NCBI GenBank assembly: GCA_023525715.1
Contig: CM042010.1
Coordinates: forward strand, 60,763,729 to 60,827,728
DNA from: Cichorium intybus
Taxonomy: Eukaryota > Streptophyta > Magnoliopsida > Asterales > Asteraceae
DNA length: 64,000 nucleotides
Reading direction: 5' to 3'
In this document: one piece after another, positions 1 through 12,112 of the stretch
How positions within the stretch are numbered: position 1 is the first letter of the stretch
Layout of the letters: every line of letters starts with the position of its first letter
Notes under the pieces: generated by a model
The model's input: only the letters and a program-made list of their open reading frames with translations
Told to the model about the DNA's origin: nothing
Databases searched by the model: none
Made by a program: the position numbers and the translations under genes

Positions 1-211
1 GAGGCAGTAATTTATAAATGACAAACAGATCAACACATTTAAAATATAAAAGCAATTAGCGGTGACAACTGGTGGTAGCCAGTCCTTTGCAATTGCAGGT
101 ATTAAATTTCTTCAACTTGATTACTCATGTCTATATCAACCGCTTACTATTTTTTTTCATCTCTTGTTTTTGGTAATAAACCAAGTTGTTGTAAGTTTCT
201 TGAAGGGTATT
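1..211. other. AT-rich flank, no gene seen
   Basis: AT-rich sequence with no open frame or repeat boundary that I can support. Its last five bases (GTATT, 207-211) are the left target duplication of the solo LTR that follows. Confidence 0.5.
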
Positions 212-1855
212 TGTTGAGCGTGTCAAACCAACAAAATAAAAGAGTTGAAATATGGTTTTAACATGATTTGTTGATTACCAATATTTCGTGATTGCACTAG
301 TTGTTATAAATACTAACTATGCAGTATAAATGGCAAGCAGGGTCGATCCACAGGGAGCGATGGTCTAATGGATTACACCTTGATTTCACGAGATTTAAAC
401 TTGTAAAGAAAGTAACAAAGGGGGGGTTTTGATGTTCAGTTGAGATACGATCGTATAATTGACTTGGGACAAAATATAGAAAAATTGCTTTTGTATTTTA
501 TAATTTGGGGACAAATTCTGGTTTTGTATTTTTAGTCATATGATTGGAAATAACAAATAGAATGATGTTTATAACTTTAATCTTTCTAAGTTGGTACTTG
601 TGTATGTCTAAAAGCTCGGACATACACCATTCACCTAATGTATCTTAGTCAAGAGAAGCTCGTTAACTAAGACTAATCTTACTAATTAAATCTAGATAAG
701 ATCATAGAATTTGAATGAAAGATTGCATTATGTTTTATGTGAATGTTCCCAGCAATGTTCAATACTCCTAAACAAGCGTTGAAGCGTCAAAACATGAGAT
801 ATGATTTTCACCATAAAATGATGATTATCACAAATAACATTTTATGAAACAATTACACAGATTTCATAATTTGTATGACTAGATTGATTTATATTTAAGA
901 TCAAATGGCCAATATGAAATAAATAAAAACCAAACACTTGTTAAGTCTCAAAATCATATCACTGGAAAGAGGTAAAATTAAACATCAAACTATATATTTA
1001 AATCACAATCATAATCCTTAATACAAAACCAGAATAATAAGGTTACTAGCCACTCATGACTAGTAAAAGATAAACAAACTTACAAAATGAAGATAATCCA
1101 CACTTGAAGTTGCACAAATAACACAAACAATGTATCTAGAGTATGTTACAGGAGAGAATGGAAGATTGGATGATTTCTAAGGCTACCCAACACATCTATT
1201 TATACATAGAATGCCAAGGGTAAAATGGTAATTTGCTCCTCAACAAACATAATCATTCTAAGACCCATTTCCTTCATCACATGGCTTTAAAATCGGATTG
1301 GATTTGCATCTGGTCGTATAGCAAGGAGGTTACAGCACATGATGGAATAAACAACTCATAGTGGGAGAAAAAGTAAATCTAGCCACTTTTTAAAGTTACA
1401 CGGCCGTGTAACTTTTAGTACAAAAATTACACAGCCGTGTAATATTACACGGCCAAGTTACACGGCCGTGTAATTCTGCAACACTTTTTGGACAACTTCC
1501 TGAGCTGACTTGGCATCCACATGGCAAAATGAAGTTACACGACCGTGTAACTTCTAGGCCTAAAGTTACACGGTCGTGTAACACACTGTTTTGTCTTCGG
1601 GTCGTTTATTTCACAACTCTTTTGTTTGTGATCCGTTTCTTCTGAAATTTGACGTGCAGCCTCCTAATGATATATAATTAATATTCCAAGTCTCAAAATA
1701 CCTGCAAAACATACCATTTTACCCAAACAAATGGTATTACTCCGAAATAAACACATTAGTACGAAAACATGCATATAACATGCTTTTATTGGCGAAATAC
1801 GATGTCAAATGAAGTAAATAAACGTGATAAAAGGTGTATATTAATACACCTATCA
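212..1855 (-). mobile_element. Solo LTR, Ty3/gypsy (Athila-like)
   Basis: A 1,644-bp segment starts TGTTGAGC and ends CACCTATCA, and is flanked by the perfect 5-bp duplication GTATT (207-211 and 1856-1860). No internal region or second LTR is attached, so it reads as a solo LTR left by recombination between two LTRs. Minus orientation is inferred: on that strand it begins TGATAGGTG and carries a GGATCGACCC motif like that in the LTR of element C. Around 1395-1585 there is a cluster of perfect or near-perfect palindromes of the type TTACACGGCCGTGTAA. The family assignment is an inference from these resemblances. Confidence 0.8.
1395..1585. repeat. Palindrome cluster in solo LTR
   Basis: About five or six copies of a 14-16-bp palindrome, TTACACGGCCGTGTAA, are spaced irregularly over 190 bp. 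Variants such as TTACACGACCGTGTAA and TTACACGGTCGTGTAA change one central base. The LTR around it is AT-rich, so the CG-containing palindromes stand out. Confidence 0.85.
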
Positions 1856-1860
1856 GTATT

Positions 1861-2332
1861 CAGGAGGAAAAGAGCACCACCACTATTGTAGCTTCGATTT
1901 CGGTTCCGATGTTGGTGCAAATCATTTTTTTAACGTCACTTAGGACATTGCTGTAATAGGAACCAAAAACATTGCAAGAACCTCAAAGAATGACAAAAAT
2001 TGCAAAAGAGAACCAAACTTGAAGGGATTCAAAATTTTTTGCATTCGACTTTTCTTTGAGTTTCAATTATTGGAGGGTATTTTAGTAAATTTACGCACAA
2101 TTAGATATGCAGTTTGTTGAAGAGTTTTCTCAATTGTTGGAGAGTATTTCTACATTGCAACATGCTAGATGCACTTCATTCTATAACAGCAATGTCCTTC
2201 CTATTTTTTCATATGAAGTCAAAAAAAATTATTATAACATCGTACTTCTAAAAGTTCATCACATTATAACATTCATATTTTCCGTACAACCAAGTACCCT
2301 GCCGTGGGTCGTGTTCAACACGACCTTTAAGA

Positions 2333-2416
<84 letters not shown>

Positions 2417-3332
2417 TAGCAAATCCGAGTCTGTGAGTATTTGTCACTGTTCATTTCCTCTTACTATTTTCAGAACCAAAAGTACTAAATCAAAATCATA
2501 ATATAATTATTAAAACATTTGATATAAAATACAAATAGGATTCCATTTGGAATTAGCAAATTTGATTCTGCTTATAGCAAACTTTCATATTTACGTTTTT
2601 TCCCCTCAACTAATTTCGAATTAATTATTTTTATCCTTATTTATTATAAAGTTATATTAATAGTATTTTATAAGTTGCGATTTCGGTTCCTTATTATATT
2701 TGAAAGTTACAATTTTCGTCCCTTACACAATTTGTTTTTTGTCGAGCTACGTTTTCCAATATACCGGACTTCCGTAGCATCGTGCGGACGGTCCAAACCC
2801 TAGTTCTCATTATTTTAGAAAAAACTTAAACAGAAACCAAGTTAATTTATTGAATTAACATTTTTTTCAACCTGTTACCCACGCAAAGGGTTTTCTTTAT
2901 AATAATCTCATTATTTTAGGTCAAAAAACGATAAAATTTCACATTTATTTTAAAACAGAAAAAACATCCACCTCAGCTAATTAATGACACATAGGTGTGG
3001 TTAGGTTTTCCTATTTAAAAAAAATTGAGACATTACCACCCAAAGTAATAAAACTTTTCTAAAGAAAAAAAAAACCTCAATTACCTTTTGTTGCAAATGT
3101 TATAGTTTTGACTTTTTTTAATGTTTAATATTTGTTTAGTAGAATTATAGTTTTTTGTCCTTTTTATTTTTCAGTTTATGATACTTATAATACATTTTCA
3201 ATAGCTTTCTTGTTCTCGAAATTTTATAGTTAATTCATGTTTAAAGTAAGAGTAAAAAAACTTTTTATTCATATCATTGTACTCACCTGTAAATTTAATA
3301 AAAGATTCTTGGTTTTTGAAATTGAAGTCTAA
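1861..3332. other. AT-rich intergenic DNA, no gene seen
   Basis: No coding sequence is supportable here. The only notable structure is the AT dinucleotide run at 2332-2411. The short open frames are AT-rich and include the microsatellite itself. Confidence 0.5.
2332..2411. repeat. (AT)n microsatellite
   Basis: An almost pure run of about 40 AT units. The predicted IYIYIY peptide across it is an artefact of the repeat. Confidence 0.95.
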
Positions 3333-3766
3333 GGGCGTGTTTGTTTCAAGTATTCCAATGGAACTCAATGAAATTGGAAAGAGAAATTTTGTTCAAAACG
3401 TGTTTGGTTGAAAATTTGATGGAATGAAATTGTATAAGATTCCATCAAATTCCATGTATAATTAAATTGATCATTCCTTGGAATAATGTCAAATAATTCA
3501 AATTCCATTGTTTTTTTTTTCTTATCTCCAATTAAAATGACATATTTAACCATCTAAATGGTAGTTTAGTCATTTTATATACTTTCATTCCAATTATTTT
3601 GATAAAATTTGCAAACCAACCAGAAATCAACAAATAATTGCATTCCATTTCTTGTTAACCAAACGCGTTAAAGATTCTAATTCCTTAAGATTCCAAATCC
3701 TTCAAATTCTCATTCATCCAAAAGATTTCAATTCCTTTTTAAACATTCTGTGAACCAAACGCACCC
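3333..3766. mobile_element. Tourist-like MITE (PIF/Harbinger)
   Basis: A 434-bp element with imperfect terminal inverted repeats: left GGGCGTGTTTGTTTCA, right GTGAACCAAACGCACCC. It is flanked by the 3-bp duplication TAA (3330-3332 and 3767-3769). The termini and a TWA target site are typical of Tourist-type MITEs. It has no transposase, and the open frame inside it is a by-product of AT-rich inverted sequence. Confidence 0.8.
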
Positions 3767-3892
3767 TAAGAAAGTGTTAACTTTGAAATCAATTCAAGAT
3801 GGTTTTTATCTATTACTACTTATAAAGCAAACTAGCTTAATTTTTAAAACGTTCAACTTTTTATGCACACAATACATCTATAAAGCACATAC

Positions 3893-4651
3893 TGAAAGGT
3901 TTTAAGCAAATCAATGAACTAAAACCCTAAGTTCACATGCAACCTATAAGGATCTATGTTTTCTTCTAATTGAACATATAATAAATTCCTAAAGGCCACA
4001 AGAAAATAACTAAAAGAATAAAATCAGAAAAACTAACATTTTAGGATTTCTTGGAAGCAAAGCAGCACAAGCGTCCTGCCTCAAATGAGATCACACCCAG
4101 GCTATGAAGTTGGCGAAATCCAGAGAGAGTTGGGGAGGAGAGAATCACGAAATTTGGAGGCTATGGGGCTCCCTATTTATAGGTTTCAAATGATAACCAG
4201 ATAAACCTTAGAGATAAACCTTTTTTTGAATTCAAATCAAGATAAACATTTATCTTATCAATTCAAACCTATTTATCTCTTCATATATATGAATTCGAAA
4301 TTATATATCCTATATATAGATTTTGAAAATCACTAACCTTCCTCAATTGTCACTACTCAACTATTGAATAATTACAATTCAGCCCCTGTACCTTTAATTA
4401 ATTAAATTAATCACCAAATTAATTCCATATTAATTTCTAATATAGTTTCTAATTAATATATTATCACTTTAATATATTAATAAACTATTTATTTAATTTC
4501 TATTGATTTATTAATCATATAATAAATCAATCTTTCTATCTCCTGGACTTTCTACCAAACTTCTAGCTATGAGGGCAACCCAAATGGATTTTGCTACTAT
4601 TAATTAGGTAAATACTATTTATTAGTCATGGCTTAGACACCTAATCCAACA
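3893..4651 (-). repeat. 3' LTR of element F
   Basis: 759 bp, TG...CA ends, next to the purine tract at its right edge (4652-4665). It is near-identical to 10539-11297. A few single-base differences and one or two 1-bp indels separate them, suggesting a recent insertion. Confidence 0.9.
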
Positions 4652-5756
4652 GTCTCCCACTTGGATAAGTATATGACTATAATTACTAATTTAACCTCTA
4701 ATTAATCAGCAAATTGTAGCTTCCTAGAAACTGCTGTCGAACTCTGACCTAGTCAGTTCTGTCCATAGATAAGTGATCAAATGATCCTCCGTCCAACAAG
4801 ATATTTTCAGACATGAGACATGGATTAAGGTCAACTCTGTCCGATACTCTATTTCCCGATTTCCGATTCTACTTATGACTTTAGAACTTCTAATTGAACA
4901 CATCAATTTAGTCCAGGCTGGCCAGCACTTTAGTCACCTTCAAATCATCGAGAGGCCTACAAATATCTATTTCCCATTAGGGTCAATGAACGAATAAGCT
5001 TCGACTCATATGCTTATATCTTTTACCGGTCAAATCATTCACAACAACACGTTTTATAACATCGAGTTACCGATGCGTTTTCATGCTATCAATAAACAAC
5101 TGCCTTGTAAATTATAACTTATATCTCTCCACTTCAAGATCATAAGATATTATCGTCTCAACATTGCTCGTGATGTAATCCATGAAGCAATCTATTAAGC
5201 GTGGGTTTATCCAATACTCAAAATCTCCATTTCTAAGTACTCATGAACGTTGTAGCAATCCTATTGCTATGTCTAACTCCTTAGACAATCTACAAACACT
5301 TCATGACAGTCTTGATTCAACACTTACTTCCCAAAGTATGAGTGACTGTGGACCTTTCTGAATAATTAAATTATTCAGGAAGTAAAACATGCGAAAGTGA
5401 AACATAAAGATCTGACTGGCAGCTACTCCTGCTTATTACCAAGTCTCCACAAGGTAATTACCAAGTCGGATCTTGTCATAAACTATTATCGGTTTCAAGA
5501 TTTCTTTTAAACTTTCAATTCTAATTTTATAGCTATGTCTTTATGAACCTTTCACTCTTTCTATGTATCCAAAGTATCTTATACTGATTCACTTTATTGC
5601 AGATGATCCAATCGGATGCTCTGCCGATGACATCTCAATATGTTATCCTGTCTTTTTCTCTCCTAACTCTAATCTTGTAATGTGTACTGTGAGTTCCTAT
5701 GGTTCTCGGGGTCTTTTGTCTACTTGACTGCACCCTAAGACTATTTCGAGGTGTTA

Positions 5757-5788
5757 TGATGTGCTGGTAAACCACACGCGCTCCATCA
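5757..5788 (-). other. Structured RNA motif, copy F-a
   Basis: On the minus strand the stem TGATG / CATCA closes the conserved core GGAGCGCGTGTGG-TTTA-CCAGCAC. The homologous copy in element A (42827-42858) has CGATG / CATCG, a paired U-A to C-G change. Confidence 0.65.
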
Positions 5789-6723
5789 GAATACCAACGA
5801 GATTCTTTAACCATGAAGTCCTTCAACATCATGCCATGTCCTGACGTTAATAATTACCACTTTGAAAATCTTTCAAATTATTACTATCACTTTCACCCTA
5901 ATCATTTCCCAATGAATTCTCACGTGAGTTCAAACAATCCATCCAGTATTCCTAGCCAGACAATGTCCTGAATCCAACTTACTATGCCCTAAGCATCAAG
6001 TCATCAGGATATGTTCATGACATTCTGATCGATCCAAGAAACTTGTGGAACTCGATCTAATCTTATTCCAAACCCTTTCAGAATCCAAATATTATTTATA
6101 ATCCTTGTGTCATGATTTTCGAAAAAAACTATTTCCTTTCGGAGACTCTTCTCATGCATCTTGAATCTTATCAAGATCATGCTTACAATGGCTAGGTCTA
6201 TGCTGGCGATTTCATCTATCCAATAGATGTCTGTGAATTACGTGAGTATGTTGCACCTTCTTTATTTCTTTCATGCCAAGTCATCACACTTTGCAATGAT
6301 AGGAAAACCCTTTCCTGGGGCTATGCATCTTGAATCTCATCAAGATCATCTTGGCAGAGTTTCGATCTATCTCATAGACGTTTACAACCACCTGAGTATA
6401 CCGTATTTCTATTAAGTCTTTCATAGCGATCCGTCTCTTAACACCAAGTCATTACACTTTGTAATGAAAAGAGACGTTTCCTAGAACTAGTATGTAACCC
6501 ACATATGGAGATAGTGGCGACACTCCCACTGGCTTTGACACGGTTATGGATTATTCACAAAATCCAGGACTTTTGGCACATTTTGAGAATCCAAACCTTT
6601 TTGACATCTTAATGGAAATCTTTCAGTCCTTTCTCAAAATCCAATCCTTTGGCATATTTTTGAGAATCTGCATATCCTTTCTTGCGAGATGCCTATGGGG
6701 TAATCCCGGGCCCATGTACCTTT

Positions 6724-6810
6724 GTACTGGGACACTCTTTGTGAGTCCCTATTAGTGTGCCGGTGATCCACACGCGCTCCACTAATGATTCACAATGTGT
6801 CATGCAGTAT
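6724..6810 (-). other. Structured RNA motif, copy F-b
   Basis: On the minus strand the inner stem ATTAGTG / CACTAAT (6780-6786 with 6751-6757) encloses the core with tetraloop-like ATCA. Further stems (TTGTGA-A-TC with GACTCACAA, GACAC with GTGTC, TACTG with CAGTA) extend it outward. The orthologous copy in element A is at 41854-41933. Confidence 0.65.
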
Positions 6811-7323
6811 CCTTTCGGATTTCATCTTCTATTGAGAGTGCTTCTCCCGGAATCAATTACTTGACTCTGAGTATCATCTCACTCAACCAGATGTTCTGAA
6901 GGTATGTATCTGTCCATGTTGCTTTCTTTTGATGATTCAGTTACTCCCACTGGTTTTTAGACCAGGTGCAAAATCAATCAAATTTTCACATAGACTGTGT
7001 CTCGCCCTAAGGTTCTCTTGTTTGGGAGCAACCGGGCTCACCAATGCTTCCAAGTAGTTAGATTGTAAATCCATACCAACTATAGTGTTTTACCACCAAT
7101 CGGTATGTCACCCCGATCATAACTACTTATGATGGTGATCAATACTACTGGTCAAGAGAAGATTATGTCAGTTGTAAAACAGAAATCTGATTTCTGCTCC
7201 AAGCCTAGTGATGACTAAAGGTTCTTTCACTTGGCTAATCCTGAAGTCATTCAGGACTGTCCCAACTCCCACTGTTTCCTTAGAACATGAGTTTTTTCTA
7301 AAAGAGCTCTTCTTTTACAGTTG

Positions 7324-8788
7324 TGTAAGACCCGTTCCACCGAGGCATGCCCCGGACGGATCCGCGACACGGCTTGGGAGGATTCTGGATTCGTGCATGA
7401 TTTGTACGACGCGGCTTGGGATAATCCGCGGCGTGGTGTGCCGCAGTTATGAAAAACCCTAATTCGGATTTAAACGCCTATATAAAGGGACCCAGCCCTA
7501 GGGTTCGTGTTTTTGGAGGTTTTCTGGAGTAGAGGCGACTAGTTTCGGCAGAGGCTTCTTGACTTCGAGGCTTTGAAGGTTTTGGGAGATTAGAAGAAGG
7601 AGATACAACATGAGGGAAGGTTTGTATCGGGTTGTGTGCATCCCTCCGTGTTCTGAAGCAAGGTATGAGGATCTACCTTTTCTGATTTACCATTTCATCC
7701 CGTCATGTAGTGTTATTCTTTGGATAGTGATATTAGATGGCTTGTAATACTTAGGGTTTCGGACCATGGACATGCATGGACTTGCATGTCCATAAGAAAG
7801 TGACCTTAGGGTAGTTTCTGATCCCAGGAAGGGTGTAGAGTGGAACCCTAACCGATGACTGTTCTGGTGAAGGGTTAACAGGGGTTTCAGACTGTTGCAG
7901 TCTGCGGCACGGACTGCTTATGTCAGCGACGCGGATTCGGGTAGACCCCATATGTGCGACAATAGTCCGCGACGCGTGAAGGGAGAAGTCGCGCCGTGGC
8001 GATTGACTGTTTGACCAAGAACTTATTTTCGACCCCTTTTTGGTGGCAAATGTTGGGTCTAACCTTTAGGCCAGTCTATAGGAGTTCGGTCAGTGATTAA
8101 TATGTTGTGTATGTGGGATTTAGGTGATCGGACGAGCCTAGTTTGGGATATTAGCGATTATCCGGACGATTGTGATTCAGGTGAGTATCCTCACCTTACT
8201 ATATGATGTTGCATGTTAGGCATCTTGTATGTTATTTATAGTTATATGATTTGCTCTATATCTGTGATTATTTGTTGTTGGGCTCAGTACTGATGTGTGT
8301 CCCCTTGTAGCTGCTGTATGGCGAGTTGGACTATTGCCTTGTCCCATAGCTGTTGTATGATGGGCTGGGCCGTAACCGGGAACCCATAGCTATTATATGA
8401 TGGGTAGAACCGTCCTGTGTCCATAGCTGTTGTATGATGGATGCTCGTAGCTGTTGTATGGCGGGTAGGGTCGGGTCGTTCTCGAGGACGGGTTGTTTAA
8501 TGTGTGGGCATGTATGGTAATTTGTGGACTCGCTAAGCTTTAAGCTTACCCGTTGATTTTAAAACATTTTCAGGTACTTCAGTTGATAAACGGGTGAGCT
8601 CGGCGTGACGGCGGTGCATCGCACATTAATGAATTTCAGTTGTAATATTAAATGAGATTTTTATAATTATGGGACGTATACACTCTGGTAATAGTTTTGA
8701 TGAACACCTTTTAAGCATGTTAATAAGATTATCTATGTTTTTACTTAAATATTTAAAGAAAATCTTGATTGGAAATTGGGGCGTTACA
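7324..8788 (+). mobile_element. Solo LTR, Ty3/gypsy, inside F
   Basis: A 1,465-bp segment starts TGTAAGACCC and ends GGGCGTTACA, between perfect duplications AGTTG (7319-7323, 8789-8793). No internal region is present. A TATA-like CCTATATAAAGG at about 7477 and CG-rich segments (7355-7445) precede the likely transcript start. Around 8310-8470 a unit containing TAGCTGTTGTATGATGGG recurs about four times. The end sequences resemble the LTRs of elements D and G and of the fragment at 11726, placing it among related gypsy families. It inserted into F after F had itself inserted. Confidence 0.88.
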
Positions 8789-9394
8789 AGTTGCAGCGGG
8801 ATAGCCAATGAAACAACATTGATGATCATGTTCAGACCAGTCATGAGGTTCGGATGAACACTACAAGACCCTAGACTTTCTATGTACAAGTGGGATAATC
8901 CCAGCTTTACATTTCAGACAGTGTCTGCAAGGCCTACTTAGTCTAGGATGTGGTCGGAATATGGTTTATATGGTCTGACTGGTATTTCAATTCATCGGAA
9001 ACCAATTGACGATGTATCTCATGCATCGGGGATCGAACTATTTCGATTAAAGCTCCATTATCTTCCTTAAGACATATTATAACCATTAATGTTCTTGGAA
9101 GAGAATAAACTGTGAAACATTTTTCAGTTTATGATGTCACTCAGGTTCTGTGGATCTCATACTTCATTTGAAGTCCTTGAACTATTCAAGGTTTCAATTC
9201 AATCGCTTATTCTGATAAGCGAAGCCATGTTCGTCATACTGATTGACAATTATCGTGAAGTATAAACAATTGTGTTCTATTTGAAGATCCGAGCAATACA
9301 CATCAATTGATGTGTCCGTTTCTCATGATCTTGACGTTTTTTACATCTCTATGTAAAAATTTATGACTTTGTTAATTTTGTTCAAAACTTGCAA

Positions 9395-9630
9395 TCATCA
9401 CTTGACTCTAAGTCAACTGATTCCAAAATCCTATCCTCTGTATCTTTGGGTGATTCATTTCTTGCCACATGTGCTTTATAAAGAACTTAATCATCATGTG
9501 ACTCTAAGTCAAATGATTCCAAAGTCCTGTCTAACTGGATCTTTAGGTGATTCATTTCTTGCCACACATGTTTTTATTAAAAACTTATTTCATCATGTGA
9601 CTTTAAGTCAAAATGATTCCCAACTGGACC
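9395..9630 (-). repeat. Tandem hairpin repeats in F
   Basis: Three imperfect repeats of about 100 bp. Each contains TTGACT-CTA-AGTCAA-type inverted repeats next to ATTCCAAA and a GATCCAGNTGG/CCTTTGG context. The same array occurs in opposite orientation in element A (36170-36400). Confidence 0.7.
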
Positions 9631-10538
9631 TTTGGTTGAATTAATCATTATAAAATTTCTTTTAACAATCATAGAAAACACAATTCATGAATCCAAACAC
9701 TTTGGATGCATCATCATTCAAGTCATTACCATTCATGCAATTAACACACTAATACAACATTTCAAGGATAAATTAAATAAACATGTATTAAAAGAAAATT
9801 AACATTTTATAAAACCGAAAACATCCTTGAACAATGTACTATATGACAAACAATGTCGTTTGCATCTAATAAGCTAATAACAATATTGTAATATCTAACT
9901 AAACTTCAAAACTGCATGAGCTGGAGATCCAATCCAAATATGCTCATATGCGCCAAAGTCCCGTACCCTACTGATTCCCTGCATACAAACCAAAATATGA
10001 CTATCATATTCTTGGTTTATCTTTTAATTTATTGGAAATTTAAACTATCAAATTTAAAATTAAATTAAACCTTTAAATGATTTAATTCATCTTAATTAAA
10101 CAATTAATTAAATTAATTAAATCCAAATATTTTAGACTTTTAAAATATTCATTGTTTTATCTTTTACTCGAAATTTAAAATTAAATTAAACCATTAATTA
10201 TCTTTTAATTAAACAATTAATTAAATTAATTAAAACTAGATAGGTATCACAAATTAATCAAATCAATTTAAACCTATCTTAAACCCCCTAATTTTCGAAA
10301 TTAACAAATAATGGGTTTAAGGTTATCCATTTAAATAATTAAAGTTACCAAAAATAGAAAGCCTTCTAAAACCCTAATGATAAAATCGTAAAATAAGGAG
10401 GGAAGGGGCTAGGGTTTTCAAAACCCTAACCCTAAATCGATTTCAGCCAAATTAGGGTTTATAAGCTTTAAACCCTAATTTTTAGGAAAACAATTATAGC
10501 AATTCAACAATAAAACAACCAAAAAGCTCTGATACCAC

Positions 10539-11297
10539 TGAAAGGTTTTAAGCAAATCAATGAACTAAAACCCTAAGTTCACATGCAACCTATAAGGATC
10601 TATGTTTTCTTCTAATTGAACATATAATAAATTCCTAAAGGCCACAAGAAAATAACTAAAATAATAAAATCAGAAAAACTAACCTTTTTGGATTTCTTGG
10701 AAGCAAAGCAGCACAAGCGTCCTGCCTCAAATGAGATCACACCCAGGCTATGAAGTTGGCGAAATCCAGAGAGAGTTGGGGAGGAGAGAATCACGAAATT
10801 TGGAGGCTATGGGGCTCCTTATTTATAGGTTTCAAATGATAACCAGATAACCTTAGAGATAAACCTTTTTTTGAATTCAAATCAAGATAAACCTTTATCT
10901 TATCAATTCAAACCTATTTATCTCTTCATATATATGAATTTCGAAATTATATATCCTATATATAGATTTCGAAAATCACTAACCTTCCTCAATTGTCACT
11001 ACTCAACTATTGAATAATTACAATTCAGCCCCTGCACCTTTAATTAATTAAATTAATCACCAAATTAATTCCATATTAATTTCTAATATAGTTTCTAATT
11101 AATATATTATCATTTTAATATATTAATAAACTATTTATTTAATTTCTATTGATTTATTAATCATATAATAAATCAATCTTTCTCTCTCCTGGACTTTCTA
11201 CCAAACCTCTAGCTATGAGGGCAACCCAAATGGACTTTGCTACTATTAATTAGGTAAATACTAATTATTAGTCATGACTTAGACACCTAATCCAACA
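10539..11297 (-). repeat. 5' LTR of element F
   Basis: 759 bp, the promoter-bearing copy for the minus-strand element. It ends at 11297 (TCCAACA) before the duplication CATAC. The primer-binding site lies immediately inside at 10526-10537. Confidence 0.9.
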
Positions 11298-11302
11298 CAT
11301 AC

Positions 11303-11725
11303 ATACAACTTTTCATGCACAGTTTACAAAAATCTAATGCTACATATGTTCCTAAATTATTAAGAGGTCCCAATTGAGATGCATAATATACAAGTTGTAA
11401 AAGCCCATTTGTTATATGTTTTACACGTATAAATCTGATTCTGTTTACTCAATTCTCTCAAATTCGAAATCATAATCCCCCTATCTCGGCCCCTTCCCAT
11501 GTATATCGCCTCAGCCGCTGCATGTCTCCTATTTATGTTCTCTACAATCGTCACCACCATCCACCTCTCCCCGACTTCCATTTCCTTACTCAAAAAACCC
11601 TATCCGTAAACCAGTCCCCGCCATCGTTTACCTTGCCACACCGAAAACTCGAAAGCTTATACAATTTCAATCCCAAATATGCGAATACCAAACTTCCCCG
11701 GTTATAGGTCTCCACAATTGGTATC
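11303..11725. other. Flank of F, no gene supported
   Basis: Continues the pre-insertion sequence of F. A 61-codon open frame at 11522-11707 has no recognisable domain and begins in unremarkable CT-rich sequence, so I do not call it. Confidence 0.4.
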
Positions 11726-12105
11726 TGTAAGACCCTGTGCCCGAAATGCCCAAGATTTAAGTAAAATAATGAAGATTTTGGAAGATGAAGAGATAGCGTC
11801 CCTATCTTTAAAAGATAGCGGCTCTATCTAGGTGCTGATCGTGGGATTGCACGATGAAGAGATAGCGCCGTTATTTGCACTGTTTGGGCCAAAACCCTAG
11901 AATTTCATGCTTGGGCCATATATAAAGGAACCCTAACCCTAGGACAGTCGCATTTTCACACTTTCATCTCCAAAAACGCCATTTTTCCTCTTTAAACTTC
12001 TTGGATGAGTCTTAAGGTGTTTTTAGCCTCTTTGAATGGATTTTGAAGCCTTAATGATGCTTGAAGGATGGTAGTGTTGCTAGAAGTTGTTTCTCTCGGG
12101 TGAAG
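11726..12105 (+). mobile_element. Truncated gypsy LTR fragment
   Basis: Starts TGTAAGACCCTGTGCCCGAA and resembles the first 380 bp of the LTR of element D (24854 on), including AGATAGCG palindromes and a TTGGGCCATATATAAAGG promoter-like block. It stops abruptly near 12105, where a minus-strand copia relic begins, so its 3' part is lost. The exact right edge is uncertain. Confidence 0.65.
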
Positions 12106-12112
12106 ATTCACA

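Larger units (their letters stand above)
3893..11297 (-). mobile_element. LTR retrotransposon F (non-autonomous, copia-type)
   Basis: A complete insertion of 7,405 bp flanked by the perfect duplication CATAC (3888-3892, 11298-11302). On the minus strand the 5' LTR is 10539-11297 and the 3' LTR 3893-4651, each 759 bp and differing at only about 15 sites by eye. The primer-binding site, complementary to initiator tRNA-Met (TGGTATCAGAGC read on the minus strand), is at 10526-10537. A purine tract CCAAGTGGGAGAC adjoins the 3' LTR. The interior has no gag, protease, integrase or RT frame and is also interrupted by a later solo LTR (7324-8788). Its LTRs and much of its interior match element A, so it looks like a non-autonomous derivative mobilised in trans, probably by relatives of copia B. 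The leader (10395-10475) is rich in AAACCCTA-type teloboxes. Confidence 0.9.

Noticed and set aside
2107..2415. 102-codon frame ending in IYIYIY
   Set aside because: Its second half is the AT microsatellite and its first half has no recognisable domain.
11522..11707. 61-codon frame between F and the LTR fragment
   Set aside because: No domain, no splice or promoter context, and proline/serine/histidine bias typical of CT-rich DNA.
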